From Paenibacillus doosanensis (GTDB lineage Bacteria > Bacillota > Bacilli > Paenibacillales > NBRC-103111): a stretch of 47,482 nt of DNA. The translations under genes were made by a program, and so were the position numbers. This document shows positions 1 through 7,554 of the stretch, in pieces. Where the stretch lies: the NCBI RefSeq assembly GCF_025060755.1, contig NZ_JANYUY010000057.1:1-47482 (forward strand). The letters are read 5' to 3'. A model generated the notes under the pieces. The model made no database searches and was not told the origin of the DNA. It was given only the letters and a program-made list of their open reading frames with translations. The number at the start of each line of letters is the position of its first letter. Position 1 is the stretch's first letter.

Positions 1-63
1 GTGCTGCTACGCAACGGCCAACTCTATACGCCACGGAAGAAGGTGACGCCTGCGAAGGATTAA
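1..63 (+). CDS. C-terminal end of an unidentified gene (partial)
   Basis: The first frame is open from base 1 to a TAA at 61-63 and encodes about 20 residues ending in KKVTPAKD. The charged, lysine-rich tail is plausible for a real protein terminus, but there is too little sequence to assign a family. The next gene lies on the opposite strand, so this would be the end of a convergent gene entering from the left. It could equally be a chance open frame. Confidence 0.35.
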   Translation: MLLRNGQLYTPRKKVTPAKD

Positions 64-135
64 CGCCTCCTTTGCTAAAGTCCCTGGCATAATTCCCAGT
101 TAAAATCTGGATATTATCTCGATTTTTCGCTGGGT

Positions 136-723
136 TCAGTTTGAGCTGTCCTTTTTTCGGCACTCCCAGCTGTTACAGCCAAGAAAATTTCCAATTCGAC
201 CGATTCGGGGACTTGACATCATACCGCTGGACTTATGTTTCGGACTTCCGCTCTCTTCGGTAAGAAAGTCTCCCAATAAATCCAAATGTCGTTCCCAACT
301 CGTCTGCCGCTCAATAACCGGCTTCTCCAAATCCATCTTCATCGCTTGCAGAAGGCTCGTGAAATCTTCCACCGTCAATTCCGCCTTGCCCTGCAAAAGC
401 TTGGATACATGTCTGAGCTGCTCCAATAGTTTCTGCTGCAGCTTGATCTGCTCTTTGATTTGATTCATTTGTAGGCCCACGATCTCAAGCGGACTGATCT
501 GCCCGCCGCTTAAGGCCGACTTAATCTCCTCAAGGGATAAGCCCAGCTCCTTAAGCGATAATATCTGATGCAAGCGTGACAAGTTCGCTTCACTGTACAG
601 CCTGTGACCCGATTCCGTCTGGCCGGATGGAGACAACAGGCCGATTTGATCATAAAAGCGCAGCGTTCTTACGGTGAGCCCCGTCAGCTTGGCGAGGTCC
701 CCGACCTTCCAATGTTTCTTCAT
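136..723 (-). CDS. MerR family transcriptional regulator, C-terminus probably aberrant
   Basis: The first 70 residues are a MerR winged helix-turn-helix (VGDLAKLTGLTVRTLRFYDQ, then a GHRLY wing). A predicted coiled coil of Gln/Leu/Lys-rich helix follows at about residues 84-110, the usual MerR dimerisation helix. A helical region of about 50 residues then precedes a tail (from about residue 158) rich in Ser, Lys and Gly. That tail does not look like a folded effector domain and may result from a frameshift or a recombination junction. There is no Cys cluster, so metal sensing is unlikely. The gene is divergent from a truncated binding-protein gene, and its own promoter region contains a short dyad. 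Confidence 0.85.
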   Translation of the reverse strand: MKKHWKVGDLAKLTGLTVRTLRFYDQIGLLSPSGQTESGHRLYSEANLSRLHQILSLKELGLSLEEIKSALSGGQISPLEIVGLQMNQIKEQIKLQQKLLEQLRHVSKLLQGKAELTVEDFTSLLQAMKMDLEKPVIERQTSWERHLDLLGDFLTEESGSPKHKSSGMMSSPRIGRIGNFLGCNSWECRKKDSSN

Positions 724-747
724 TAACCATCTCCACTCTTTGGCGCT

Positions 748-765
748 AGCTATGTACCGGTAGCT
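748..765. promoter_or_regulatory. Dyad upstream of the merR gene, candidate operator
   Basis: AGCTA and TAGCT are separated by 8 bases, and the central ACCGGT is itself palindromic. The dyad lies 25 bp upstream of the MerR start codon, just downstream (minus strand) of a possible -35 box at 770-775. This is where MerR proteins usually bind, but no good -10 box was found, so confidence is low. Confidence 0.35.
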
Positions 766-823
766 CTATTGTAAAACATTACGTTACGTAAGGTGCAAGC
801 AAAAGCTGCAAACCGTTTTCGAT

Positions 824-1351
824 ATGCTTGCCAAAACCGTTACCGTCAATGCCACTCTGAATTGGCAGGAAACGATCCGCGGCGTCGCGGCGGCCATCGG
901 CGAAGAAGCCAAAGCCGAGGAATATATTCAGCAGTTCCAAAAGAAACAATCCGAGGTCGCGGCAACGATGGAGAAATCCGGCGCCAAAGGAAAAACGGCG
1001 CTGTTCATCATGCCATGGAAAAAGTCGTTCACCTACTGGAGCGGCTCGCGGATGGCGCTTTACTACGAAAAGCTCGGATTCAAGCCGTTCGAGGGAATGT
1101 CCAATGTAGGAGAGATTACGCTGGAAGGCATCGGCAAGCTCGATCCGGAATACATCTTCGACGGTAAAGACTATACGAACTCCAGTGAAATTACGCTCCA
1201 AGATCTGGAGACGAATCCGGTATGGAATTCGCTAGCCGCCGTGAAGAACAAGAAGATGTTCGTTGTGGACACGGAAATACTGGGCCCGCTGGCTATGGGG
1301 CAATTCAAAGGCTTAACCTACATGCAGCAATTGTTTGCAGGCAGCCGGTAA
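824..1351 (+). pseudogene. Fe3+-siderophore ABC transporter binding protein, C-terminal fragment
   Basis: The 175 residues resemble the second lobe of periplasmic-binding-protein family PF01497 (FecB/FhuD type): a TIRGVAAAIGEEAKAEEYI helix, a LFIMPWKKSFTYW strand, and a DPEYIF...NPVWNSLAAVKNKKMFVVD segment near the end. The whole first lobe, the signal peptide and the lipobox are missing. The frame is open only back to about 764, with no convincing start or ribosome site, so this is a remnant. A permease or ATPase partner would be expected nearby, but none is present. The breakpoint lies at about 730-820, next to the merR promoter. Confidence 0.75.
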
Positions 1352-1375
1352 TCTGCTTTTGGGTTGATTAAAATG

Positions 1376-1411
1376 AAAGCATCGGGATCGTATTTTCCCG
1401 ATGCTTTTTTA
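1376..1411 (+). terminator. Intrinsic terminator
   Basis: A 12-base stem (AAAGCATCGGGA with its complement), 8-base loop and T-tract sit just after the binding-protein fragment. The A-rich left side may also let it act weakly on minus-strand transcripts coming from the HAD gene. Confidence 0.8.
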
Positions 1412-1505
1412 AGATCCTAACCAAAAGTCGCCATAGCGCTCCGTGAGTAGCGCCCCGGCATCCAGGTATAAAGCGCCAATTGCCGTTCCTTGTGATATGG
1501 TTTAT

Positions 1506-2249
1506 TTATATTCGCAAAATATACCGTTGAATCACTTTCGCAACGCCGTCTTCTTCGTTGGAATCCGTGATCACATCGGCTCGGAGCTTCACCTCTTCCT
1601 GCGCATTCCCCATCGCAACGCCCAGTCCCGCTTCTACGATCATGGCCAGATCGTTGGCGCTATCCCCGACCGCCACAACCTCCTGCATCCTGACGTCCAG
1701 CAATTTGCATACCTCGCGCAGCCCGCTAGCCTTCGTAATCCCCGCGGGGTTAATTTCAATATTGGTAGGATGTGAATTCGTGAGCTCAAAGTCGCCAATC
1801 TGCGGGATTCTCTCATGAAGGGCGGCCATTGCAGCCGAATCCTCCGTACGGAAGCCGAATTTGATCCATTTCATTTGGCCGGCGGCGAGCTCATCCCATG
1901 TATTCCGGTTCACCTTACCTTCCGTATGGTACGCCCAGTACCACACATCCAGATCGAGAGCAAGCCGGCGCAGCCGGTCGATCTGCTCAAATGGCATCGC
2001 ATGGCGCACATATTGCTGGTCAAGCCCTTTCCATACCTCTCCGCCGTTGACGGCGACGATAGGCGAGTCCAGCTGCAGCTGCTCGTAATAAGGACGGATG
2101 AGCTGAATGCCTCGTCCCGTCGATAATACAACGATGATTCCTTGTTCGCGGCATGTCGCAATCCACTTCGCATTTTGCCGCGATATTTCCTTCCGGTCAT
2201 TGAGCAAAGTACCATCCATATCCAGTGCAAGTAGTTTGAATGTCGTCAT
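1506..2249 (-). CDS. Cof-type HAD-IIB family phosphatase
   Basis: This is a cytosolic HAD-superfamily sugar-phosphate phosphatase of the Cof type. All four motifs are visible: nucleophile DMDGT at residues 10-14, STGR at 43-46, the lysine of motif III at K173, and GDSAND at 195-200. The region between motifs II and III (about 85-165) is the type IIB cap, which sets substrate choice. The length of 247 residues is slightly short for the family (usually about 265-290). The gene is the last of a minus-strand operon, 12 bp after a permease gene. It therefore probably dephosphorylates the imported compound or a product of it (inference); the substrate cannot be read from the sequence. Confidence 0.88.
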   Translation of the reverse strand: MTTFKLLALDMDGTLLNDRKEISRQNAKWIATCREQGIIVVLSTGRGIQLIRPYYEQLQLDSPIVAVNGGEVWKGLDQQYVRHAMPFEQIDRLRRLALDLDVWYWAYHTEGKVNRNTWDELAAGQMKWIKFGFRTEDSAAMAALHERIPQIGDFELTNSHPTNIEINPAGITKASGLREVCKLLDVRMQEVVAVGDSANDLAMIVEAGLGVAMGNAQEEVKLRADVITDSNEEDGVAKVIQRYILRI

Positions 2250-2261
2250 GCGTCTCCTTGT

Positions 2262-3071
2262 TTACTTCACACCTGAATGCATGAAGCTGTTGATAAACTT
2301 TTTTTGGAATATAAAAAATGCTAGCAGCAGCGGCAATGCGATGATTAACGTCGCTGCCGTCACCTCCGCAAATTGAGCCCCGGTCTCCGACGCATGGGCG
2401 AATATGGCTAGCCCCACCGTTAAGGGCCGATTCTCCGGCGAGTTCGTGACGATCAGCGGCCAAAGGAACGCGTTCCAGTGATGGCTGATCGAGACAATGC
2501 CGAACGAGACGATGGAAGGCGTAGCCAGCGGCACATACACTCTCATAATAATTTGCAGCAAATTGCAGCCGTCGAGCCTTGCCGCTTCCTCAAGCTCGTA
2601 AGGTACGGACTTGAACGTCTGTCTTAGTAAAAAAGTTCCGAATGCCGAAGCAAAATAAGGAATCATGATGCCGAGCTTCGTGTCCAGCAGATGCAAGCTC
2701 TTCAGCACCTGATAATTTTGAACGATCAATATATCCGGGGGAACCATGATCTGCACCATCACAAGCATGAGAATCACATCTTTTCCCCAGAAGTTCATCC
2801 GGGCAAACGCATAAGCCGCAAAAGTGACGGTAACCAGTTGAACGGCCAGAATGCCGATGACCATCTCAATCGTGTTCAGATAATACAATCCGAACGGAGC
2901 CGCGCTCCATGCATGCTTATAGTTATCTACTGTAAACTGCAGCGACCAGCCTGCGGAGACGATAAGATCGCGGGGCCGAAACGATGTCCATACTGTCCAA
3001 ATTAACGGGATGATCCAAACGGCAGCCAGCACGTACATCACGCCATATTTTAAGTAGCGCATTTCGATCAT
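2262..3071 (-). CDS. Carbohydrate/glycerol-phosphate ABC transporter permease (MalG/UgpE type)
   Basis: A 269-residue inner-membrane permease of the CUT1 family with about six hydrophobic segments. The EAA loop that docks to the ATPase is clear at about residues 161-185 (EEAARLDG ... VPLATP). It starts one base from the end of the other permease gene, so the two are certainly co-transcribed and probably translationally coupled. Together with that permease and the binding protein it would form the importer. No ATPase gene is nearby, as is common in Firmicutes, where a shared MsmX/UgpC-like ATPase serves several CUT1 importers. Confidence 0.9.
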   Translation of the reverse strand: MIEMRYLKYGVMYVLAAVWIIPLIWTVWTSFRPRDLIVSAGWSLQFTVDNYKHAWSAAPFGLYYLNTIEMVIGILAVQLVTVTFAAYAFARMNFWGKDVILMLVMVQIMVPPDILIVQNYQVLKSLHLLDTKLGIMIPYFASAFGTFLLRQTFKSVPYELEEAARLDGCNLLQIIMRVYVPLATPSIVSFGIVSISHHWNAFLWPLIVTNSPENRPLTVGLAIFAHASETGAQFAEVTAATLIIALPLLLAFFIFQKKFINSFMHSGVK

Positions 3072-3072
3072 C

Positions 3073-3966
3073 CTAACTATAATGAATTTTCTTGTCTAAA
3101 CCGAAAAATTGAATGCACGAAACGATTAAGAGCAGAACAATTAAGACCACGGTTAATGTTGCTGCCATTCCCTCATCCCAGAACTTGAATGCCGTCTCAT
3201 AAATCAGATACAGCAGCAGGTTGCTCGCATTGTCGGGTCCCCCGCCGGTCATGACCGGCAAGTGGTCCACCAGCTTAAACGTACCGGTGGTTGCGATGAT
3301 GAAAATAAACAAGGTGCTGGGCATCAGCAGCGGGAACGTAATTTTGCGAAAAATGTACCACGGCCTCCCCCCGTCGATATCCGCCGCTTCATAAAGATCC
3401 TTCGGAATATTTTGCAACCCGGACAAGTAAAACACCATTAAAAAACCGGCTTCCTTCCAGATCGCCATGGCAATGGTCGATCCTAGAACCGTGCCGACAT
3501 CACCCAGCCAATTGACCGACGGGATATGGAACCAGCCGAGGATGCTGTTCAAGATGCCGTATCTCGGCGTGTAAATAAACAGCCATATGTTGGCGATGGC
3601 GACGGCCGGAATAACTGTCGGGTAAAAGTAAAACGTTCTCATAAACCCGTTGCCCCTGATCGCACGATTCACGAATAAAGCCATTGCAAGCGCAATTGCC
3701 ATAGCAATCGGCGCCGTCCCCAGCACGAATACGATCGTATTGCCTAGCACCTTCCAAAACTTCGCATCTTCCCATAAATGCCTGTAGTTTTCCCCTCCGA
3801 TAAACTGCGGCACGCGAATCGCCAATTTTTTCAAATAAAAACTGGTAGCTACCGTTTTATATAAAGGGTAAAACGTAAACATGGCGAGAAAAACGAAAGT
3901 AGGAAGGAGAAGCAGCCACGCATGCATGTTTTCACGCAATCTTCTGGCCACTAACCGCTTCTCCAT
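3073..3966 (-). CDS. Carbohydrate/glycerol-phosphate ABC transporter permease (MalF/UgpA type)
   Basis: A 297-residue permease with six or more membrane segments, the first at about residues 13-35. The EAA loop reads YEAADIDGG...FRKITFPLLMP at about residues 198-222. It has the UgpA size and lacks the long periplasmic loop of enterobacterial MalF. It lies 30 bp after the binding-protein gene and one base before the second permease. It forms the channel heterodimer with the product of 2262-3071. Confidence 0.9.
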   Translation of the reverse strand: MEKRLVARRLRENMHAWLLLLPTFVFLAMFTFYPLYKTVATSFYLKKLAIRVPQFIGGENYRHLWEDAKFWKVLGNTIVFVLGTAPIAMAIALAMALFVNRAIRGNGFMRTFYFYPTVIPAVAIANIWLFIYTPRYGILNSILGWFHIPSVNWLGDVGTVLGSTIAMAIWKEAGFLMVFYLSGLQNIPKDLYEAADIDGGRPWYIFRKITFPLLMPSTLFIFIIATTGTFKLVDHLPVMTGGGPDNASNLLLYLIYETAFKFWDEGMAATLTVVLIVLLLIVSCIQFFGLDKKIHYS

Positions 3967-3996
3967 GGATCATTCCTCCCTCTTGATGCTAATCGA

Positions 3997-5364
3997 TTAC
4001 TTATTAAACGGAGCGAGAAGCTTATCGGCCTCTTCCTGCGCATTCTTAAGGGCCTCCGCAGGCGGCACGGAGCCTACGATGGCGGACTGCAGCTTGTCGT
4101 TCAGAACCTTCCCGACTTCCCCGGAGTTATGGGTAGAGAACGATGCCGAGGCGTATTTCAGCTGGTCGCGAGCGGTAACCGCCTGAGGGAACGACTCGAT
4201 ATACTTCTTCATAGTTTCGGTTTCATTGGAGCTTCTCGTCGGCGCGACGTAACCCGTATCGATACTGAATTGCGCGAGACGTTCCGGCTGCGTCAGCCAG
4301 CGGATATATTTCCACGCCGCCTCTTGCCTTTCTTTCGCAATGCCTTTAAAGATATACAGGTTCGCGCCGCCTACAGGAGTGCCGAAGTTTTTGCCGGCCG
4401 GGAGGAACGCCGTTCCGAAATCAAATTTGGCTCCGCTTTTGACCGCTCCCAGATTGCCTGTCGTATGGTACATCATAGCGGTCTTCCCGCTGATGAAATC
4501 GGACGGAATCGTCGCCCAGTTGGTCGTGCCCTCGGGCATAACCTTTTCCTTCTTGATCAGATCGATCCAATATTGCAGCGCTTCGACATTTTCCGGAGTA
4601 TTAATAAATACCTTCTTGCCGTCCTGGTCCATCAGATTTTTGCCGTTTTGCAGAGCGAGAGCCTGGAACATCCAGCCGATGTAATCGGTCGAAGAGATTT
4701 CGATGCCCCAACGCCCCGGCTTAGTCAGCTTTTTGGCGTACTCCGTCAATTCCTTGTAATTTTGCGGAGGCTTGTTCGGATCGAGGCCCGCCTCTTTAAA
4801 CGCTTCCTTGTTGTAGTAAAGAATGATCGTGCTGCGCTGGAACGGAATGCTGTACGTCTTTCCTCCGGTTTGCGCATTGGCCATAAATCCTTCGTAGAAA
4901 TCCTTCAGATAGGCATCCCCGCCGTCTTTGGCCGCCAAATCGTCGAGCGGAATAATCGCATCCATATCGAGCAGCGTGAACAAATCTGTGGAGGACGACA
5001 GCATCAGATCGGGCGGAGTGCCCCCCATCACTGCGGTTTGCGCTTTCACTAACGTGTCCTGATTGCTGCCGGTATAGATCGGCTTCACGGTAATACCGTC
5101 CTTGTTCTCGTTGTTGAACTGCTCCGCCAATTTGTCGAATATTTTGGTCAGAGGCCCTCCGACAGCTACCGGATAGTAGAAGGAAAGCTCGATCGGTTTG
5201 GTCCCTTTTTTCTCCGAATCGCTTGAATTCGCGCCGGCTTGGTCCGATGACGAGCCTCCTGTTGCAGCGGGGCTTCCTCCGCCGCACGCCGTAAGCGCCA
5301 ATACGCACATCGTGAGAACGGTTACAATTGAAATTTTGGCTCTGAGAAAAAACACTCGTTTCAA
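3997..5364 (-). CDS. UgpB-like extracellular solute-binding lipoprotein
   Basis: A 455-residue lipoprotein of the SBP family 1. A lipobox (LTAC, Cys at about 27) follows a hydrophobic signal, then a Gly/Ser/Asp linker to about residue 55. Family features are the PIYTGSNQDTLVKAQTAV segment and the GGANLYIFKGIAKE ... WLTQPERLAQF stretch. The latter closely resembles the corresponding part of glycerol-3-phosphate binding protein UgpB. The ligand is therefore likely sn-glycerol-3-phosphate or a glycerophosphodiester (inference), although sugar-binding relatives cannot be excluded. The start was chosen as the ATG at 5362-5364, preceded by a purine-rich AAAGGGAG. It is the first gene of a four-gene operon. 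Confidence 0.85.
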   Translation of the reverse strand: MKRVFFLRAKISIVTVLTMCVLALTACGGGSPAATGGSSSDQAGANSSDSEKKGTKPIELSFYYPVAVGGPLTKIFDKLAEQFNNENKDGITVKPIYTGSNQDTLVKAQTAVMGGTPPDLMLSSSTDLFTLLDMDAIIPLDDLAAKDGGDAYLKDFYEGFMANAQTGGKTYSIPFQRSTIILYYNKEAFKEAGLDPNKPPQNYKELTEYAKKLTKPGRWGIEISSTDYIGWMFQALALQNGKNLMDQDGKKVFINTPENVEALQYWIDLIKKEKVMPEGTTNWATIPSDFISGKTAMMYHTTGNLGAVKSGAKFDFGTAFLPAGKNFGTPVGGANLYIFKGIAKERQEAAWKYIRWLTQPERLAQFSIDTGYVAPTRSSNETETMKKYIESFPQAVTARDQLKYASASFSTHNSGEVGKVLNDKLQSAIVGSVPPAEALKNAQEEADKLLAPFNK

Positions 5365-5445
5365 CTCCCTTTGTCGAATTAGTTATTGCCATTCCTCCAG
5401 CCTTTGGTCCGGATTGTTCCGACGATCCCCCCTTTTCCGGCCAAC

Positions 5446-5512
5446 AAAAAAAACCCAGTTGCAACCATTCCTTTCTCCGTAAGGAAAAAAGAAATAAGTA
5501 GCAATTGGGTTT
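5446..5512 (-). terminator. Terminator-like hairpin in the leader of the ugp-like operon
   Basis: On the minus strand, ACCCAATTGC pairs with GCAACTGGGT around an inner small hairpin, and a run of eight T follows. It lies between a good promoter (5544-5573) and the binding-protein start (5364), so it could be an attenuator in the 5' leader. The alternative is the terminator of the gene ending at 5641, but that gene's stop is about 130 bp away with a promoter in between. No known riboswitch consensus was recognised. Confidence 0.6.
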
Positions 5513-5543
5513 CTCCAATACTCAGCCCACAGCCGGCAATTCA

Positions 5544-5573
5544 ATTGTATGAATTTTTTGGATTCTCAGACAA
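5544..5573 (-). promoter_or_regulatory. Sigma-A type promoter of the ugp-like operon
   Basis: On the minus strand TTGTCT and TACAAT are separated by 18 bases. This gives a leader of about 170 nt before the binding-protein gene that contains the terminator-like hairpin. Confidence 0.5.
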
Positions 5574-5640
5574 ATATACTCTATACCCTATGATCCTGCA
5601 ACATATTTTTTAGTGTGCCGCGGAAGACTTCGTCCTTATT

Positions 5641-6105
5641 TTAATATTGTCCCTTAATTACAAAAAACGAGCCCCGGATGGTCCCCGCTAGTTTAGATTT
5701 CTGCCGGGCGAACTTAAATTTCCCCTCCAGCTCCTGCGGTACCTCCATCCCCTCGGAAAGCTTGAAACCAACCGCCCGCTTCTTTGGATCATCCACCGTA
5801 TACATGACATTAAGCCCGAGACCATCCTCATAGAAGACGTAGGTGAACTGAATATTTTCCACTTGAAACCGCGACGTTTCCAAAGGCTTGGCCGCAAATT
5901 CAATGCTGCGCTCTTCTTTTAAAATCCGGTTCACGTAATCCAGGCTCTCCTGACTTTCGCTGGCCGGCACCACTGTAAATTCATGCTTGTACTTATTCAT
6001 AAAATAGCGTGCTTCATTGGCACGTAAACCAGCAAGCGCTTCGGCTACAGGCGAGGATTCCAAACCAACCGTGGACACGTTTTTAAAATCAACGACATAC
6101 GACAT
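5641..6105 (-). CDS. Protein of unknown function
   Basis: I do not recognise this family. The product is a soluble protein of about 154 residues with no signal peptide, membrane segment or cysteine cluster. Its middle alternates beta-like strands (IQFTYVFYEDGLGLNVMYTV), and charged residues are spread evenly, as in a compact cytosolic domain. Codon use and length argue for a real gene. An in-frame ATG two codons upstream (6111) is possible. The ATG at 6105 was preferred because GAGGG lies 6 bases before it. It is a single gene, followed by the promoter of the ugp-like operon. Confidence 0.7.
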   Translation of the reverse strand: MSYVVDFKNVSTVGLESSPVAEALAGLRANEARYFMNKYKHEFTVVPASESQESLDYVNRILKEERSIEFAAKPLETSRFQVENIQFTYVFYEDGLGLNVMYTVDDPKKRAVGFKLSEGMEVPQELEGKFKFARQKSKLAGTIRGSFFVIKGQY

Positions 6106-6313
6106 TTCCATCCCTCATTTTCTAAATTTATTGGCCGGAAACTAGACTATTGTTCAAGCTCTTGCTTTTGAGGATACGAACTTTTTCTGTCGAATGGATT
6201 GGCATGATACATAGTGTTCACACAAACGGGTATTAACAAACAGCTCTTTTAAACATACAACAAACGAAGTTGTCGCGTCAAAATCCTTCGTCTCGGCAAA
6301 TGAAATCCGTGCG

Positions 6314-6327
6314 TATCCGTACGGATA
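6314..6327. promoter_or_regulatory. Perfect 14-bp palindrome in the intergenic region
   Basis: TATCCGTACGGATA is a perfect palindrome. ATCCGT also occurs just to its left (6306-6311) and GGAT just to its right, giving a cluster of related half-sites. Its position in a 460-bp intergenic region suggests an operator; the binding protein is unknown. Confidence 0.4.
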
Positions 6328-6432
6328 GGATAAATTCATACCTAAAGCTCATAATAAAAGCTACGTTTTAACGGATTCCCACTAAAGAAATCTCATTCGT
6401 TGTATTTCATTCTAATGGACATATTAAATGTA

Positions 6433-6442
6433 ACGTATACGT
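6433..6442. promoter_or_regulatory. Perfect 10-bp palindrome (ACGTATACGT)
   Basis: A short palindrome, followed directly by a further overlapping CGTACG, in the same A/T-rich intergenic region about 65 bp upstream of the MerR promoter. At this length it could be chance. Confidence 0.25.
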
Positions 6443-6506
6443 ACGATTTAATAGACGAACCTCTGTAATAAAACAAATAAAAACAAATATAATGCCATTA
6501 TCATAA

Positions 6507-6535
6507 TTGACGTTAACGTTAAATGTATATATAAT
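6507..6535 (+). promoter_or_regulatory. Promoter of the merR-CBS-MFS operon with overlapping dyad
   Basis: TTGACG (6507-6512) and TATAAT (6530-6535) are separated by 17 bases. The dyad TTGACGTTAACGTTAA (6507-6522, perfect ACGTTAACGT core) covers the -35 box and the left half of the spacer. It is the natural candidate site for the MerR protein encoded first in the operon. Confidence 0.7.
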
Positions 6536-6565
6536 AAAAAAACAAAACGGAAGGAGGTTGCTTCT

Positions 6566-7015
6566 TTGACGGATGTGTTATTGAAAATCGACGATGTTGC
6601 CAAACAGAGCGGTTTGAGCAAGCGGACAATCAGATACTACGAAGAAATTGGCATTCTACCTTCTCCTGAGCGCAGTGAGGGAGGGACTAGACTTTACCGG
6701 CAGGAACATATCGAGTATTTGAATCGAATTACCGTTGCCAAAGAAGTATTAGGGTTTACGCTGCAAGAACTGCAGCATTTTTTATCGCTCCGGGACAGTT
6801 TGGAGAGCCAGAAGGCTGAATATAAAAAGGCCTCCGATCCCAAGGAACAAATGGAGAAATTGAACGAAATTTTAGCCATCACCGATAATCAGCTTGAGAT
6901 CATTGCACAAAAGATTCATAAAATCCTCAGTATCCAAACGGAGTTAGTGGCTCTTAGGGAGCGTGCGCGAGCAAGGGTCAAGAAAATTGAAGAGGACATA
7001 TCGAAGAAGCCCTAA
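6566..7015 (+). CDS. MerR family transcriptional regulator
   Basis: A 149-residue regulator. An N-terminal MerR helix-turn-helix and wing (IDDVAKQSGLSKRTIRYYEEIG ... GGTRLYR) covers residues 7-75. A long Glu/Lys/Gln-rich helix (about 85-145) probably dimerises. There is no cysteine and no separate ligand domain, so sensing may be through the helix or a partner. It starts with TTG at 6566, supported by AAGGAGGT 7 bases upstream. It is first in a three-gene operon with a CBS protein (37 bp gap) and an MFS transporter. A dyad in its own promoter suggests self-regulation. Confidence 0.88.
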   Translation: MTDVLLKIDDVAKQSGLSKRTIRYYEEIGILPSPERSEGGTRLYRQEHIEYLNRITVAKEVLGFTLQELQHFLSLRDSLESQKAEYKKASDPKEQMEKLNEILAITDNQLEIIAQKIHKILSIQTELVALRERARARVKKIEEDISKKP

Positions 7016-7052
7016 AGACTTTGAAGACCAATAACACAAGGGAGGCATTATA

Positions 7053-7508
7053 ATGCAAGCTCATGAGATAATGATCAGCCAAGTATATAAAGCCAAAGAA
7101 ACTGATACCATACGTTCTGTCATCAAAACGTTTATTGATCACCGGATCAGCGGGCTGCCTGTCGTGAACGAAAGAGACGAGATTGTAGGATACGTCAGTG
7201 ACGGGGATATTATGCGGTATATCGGCAAACATGACGATCGGGTCGTGGATTCGTTTTATTGGGTGGCCGTGATTAAAGGAGATCAGGAAAATTTCGAGGA
7301 AAGAATGCGTGAACTGCTTGATCTAAACGTTATGAGCATAGCCTCTAAAAGGGTGACTGCCATCTCATGGGATGAAGAAATTGAAAACGCCGCTTCTATT
7401 TTAGGAAAAAAACAAATCAAAAAACTTCCCGTTGAGCGAAATGGAGTATTGGTTGGAATCCTAAGCCGCGGAGATGTCATCCGCCATTCCTTTAAAACAA
7501 TCATTTAA
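7053..7508 (+). CDS. Stand-alone CBS-pair protein
   Basis: A 151-residue cytosolic protein made of two CBS motifs, about residues 1-60 (ISGLPVVNERDEIVGYVSDGDI) and 92-150 (IKKLPVERNGVLVGILSRGDVI). CBS pairs bind adenine nucleotides or related ligands. Here the pair is not fused to an enzyme or channel. The gene sits between a MerR regulator and an MFS transporter with short gaps, so it could sense a nucleotide signal for either neighbour; this is inference. GGGAGG precedes the ATG by a normal distance. Between the two CBS motifs is an extra helical stretch of about 25 residues (DQENFEERMRELLDL). Confidence 0.88.
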   Translation: MQAHEIMISQVYKAKETDTIRSVIKTFIDHRISGLPVVNERDEIVGYVSDGDIMRYIGKHDDRVVDSFYWVAVIKGDQENFEERMRELLDLNVMSIASKRVTAISWDEEIENAASILGKKQIKKLPVERNGVLVGILSRGDVIRHSFKTII

Positions 7509-7554
7509 TACCCAGTTTCATAATAGGGGCAGAATTAAAGGGGGAGAAACCTGA

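Noticed and set aside
5446..5512. Known riboswitch in the ugp-like leader
   Set aside because: No T-box, SAM, TPP, cobalamin, cyclic-di-GMP or similar core sequence was recognised; only the hairpin and T-run are supported.
6154..6339. 61-codon open frame on the minus strand
   Set aside because: No ribosome binding site, no protein-like pattern, and it overlaps a palindrome-containing control region.
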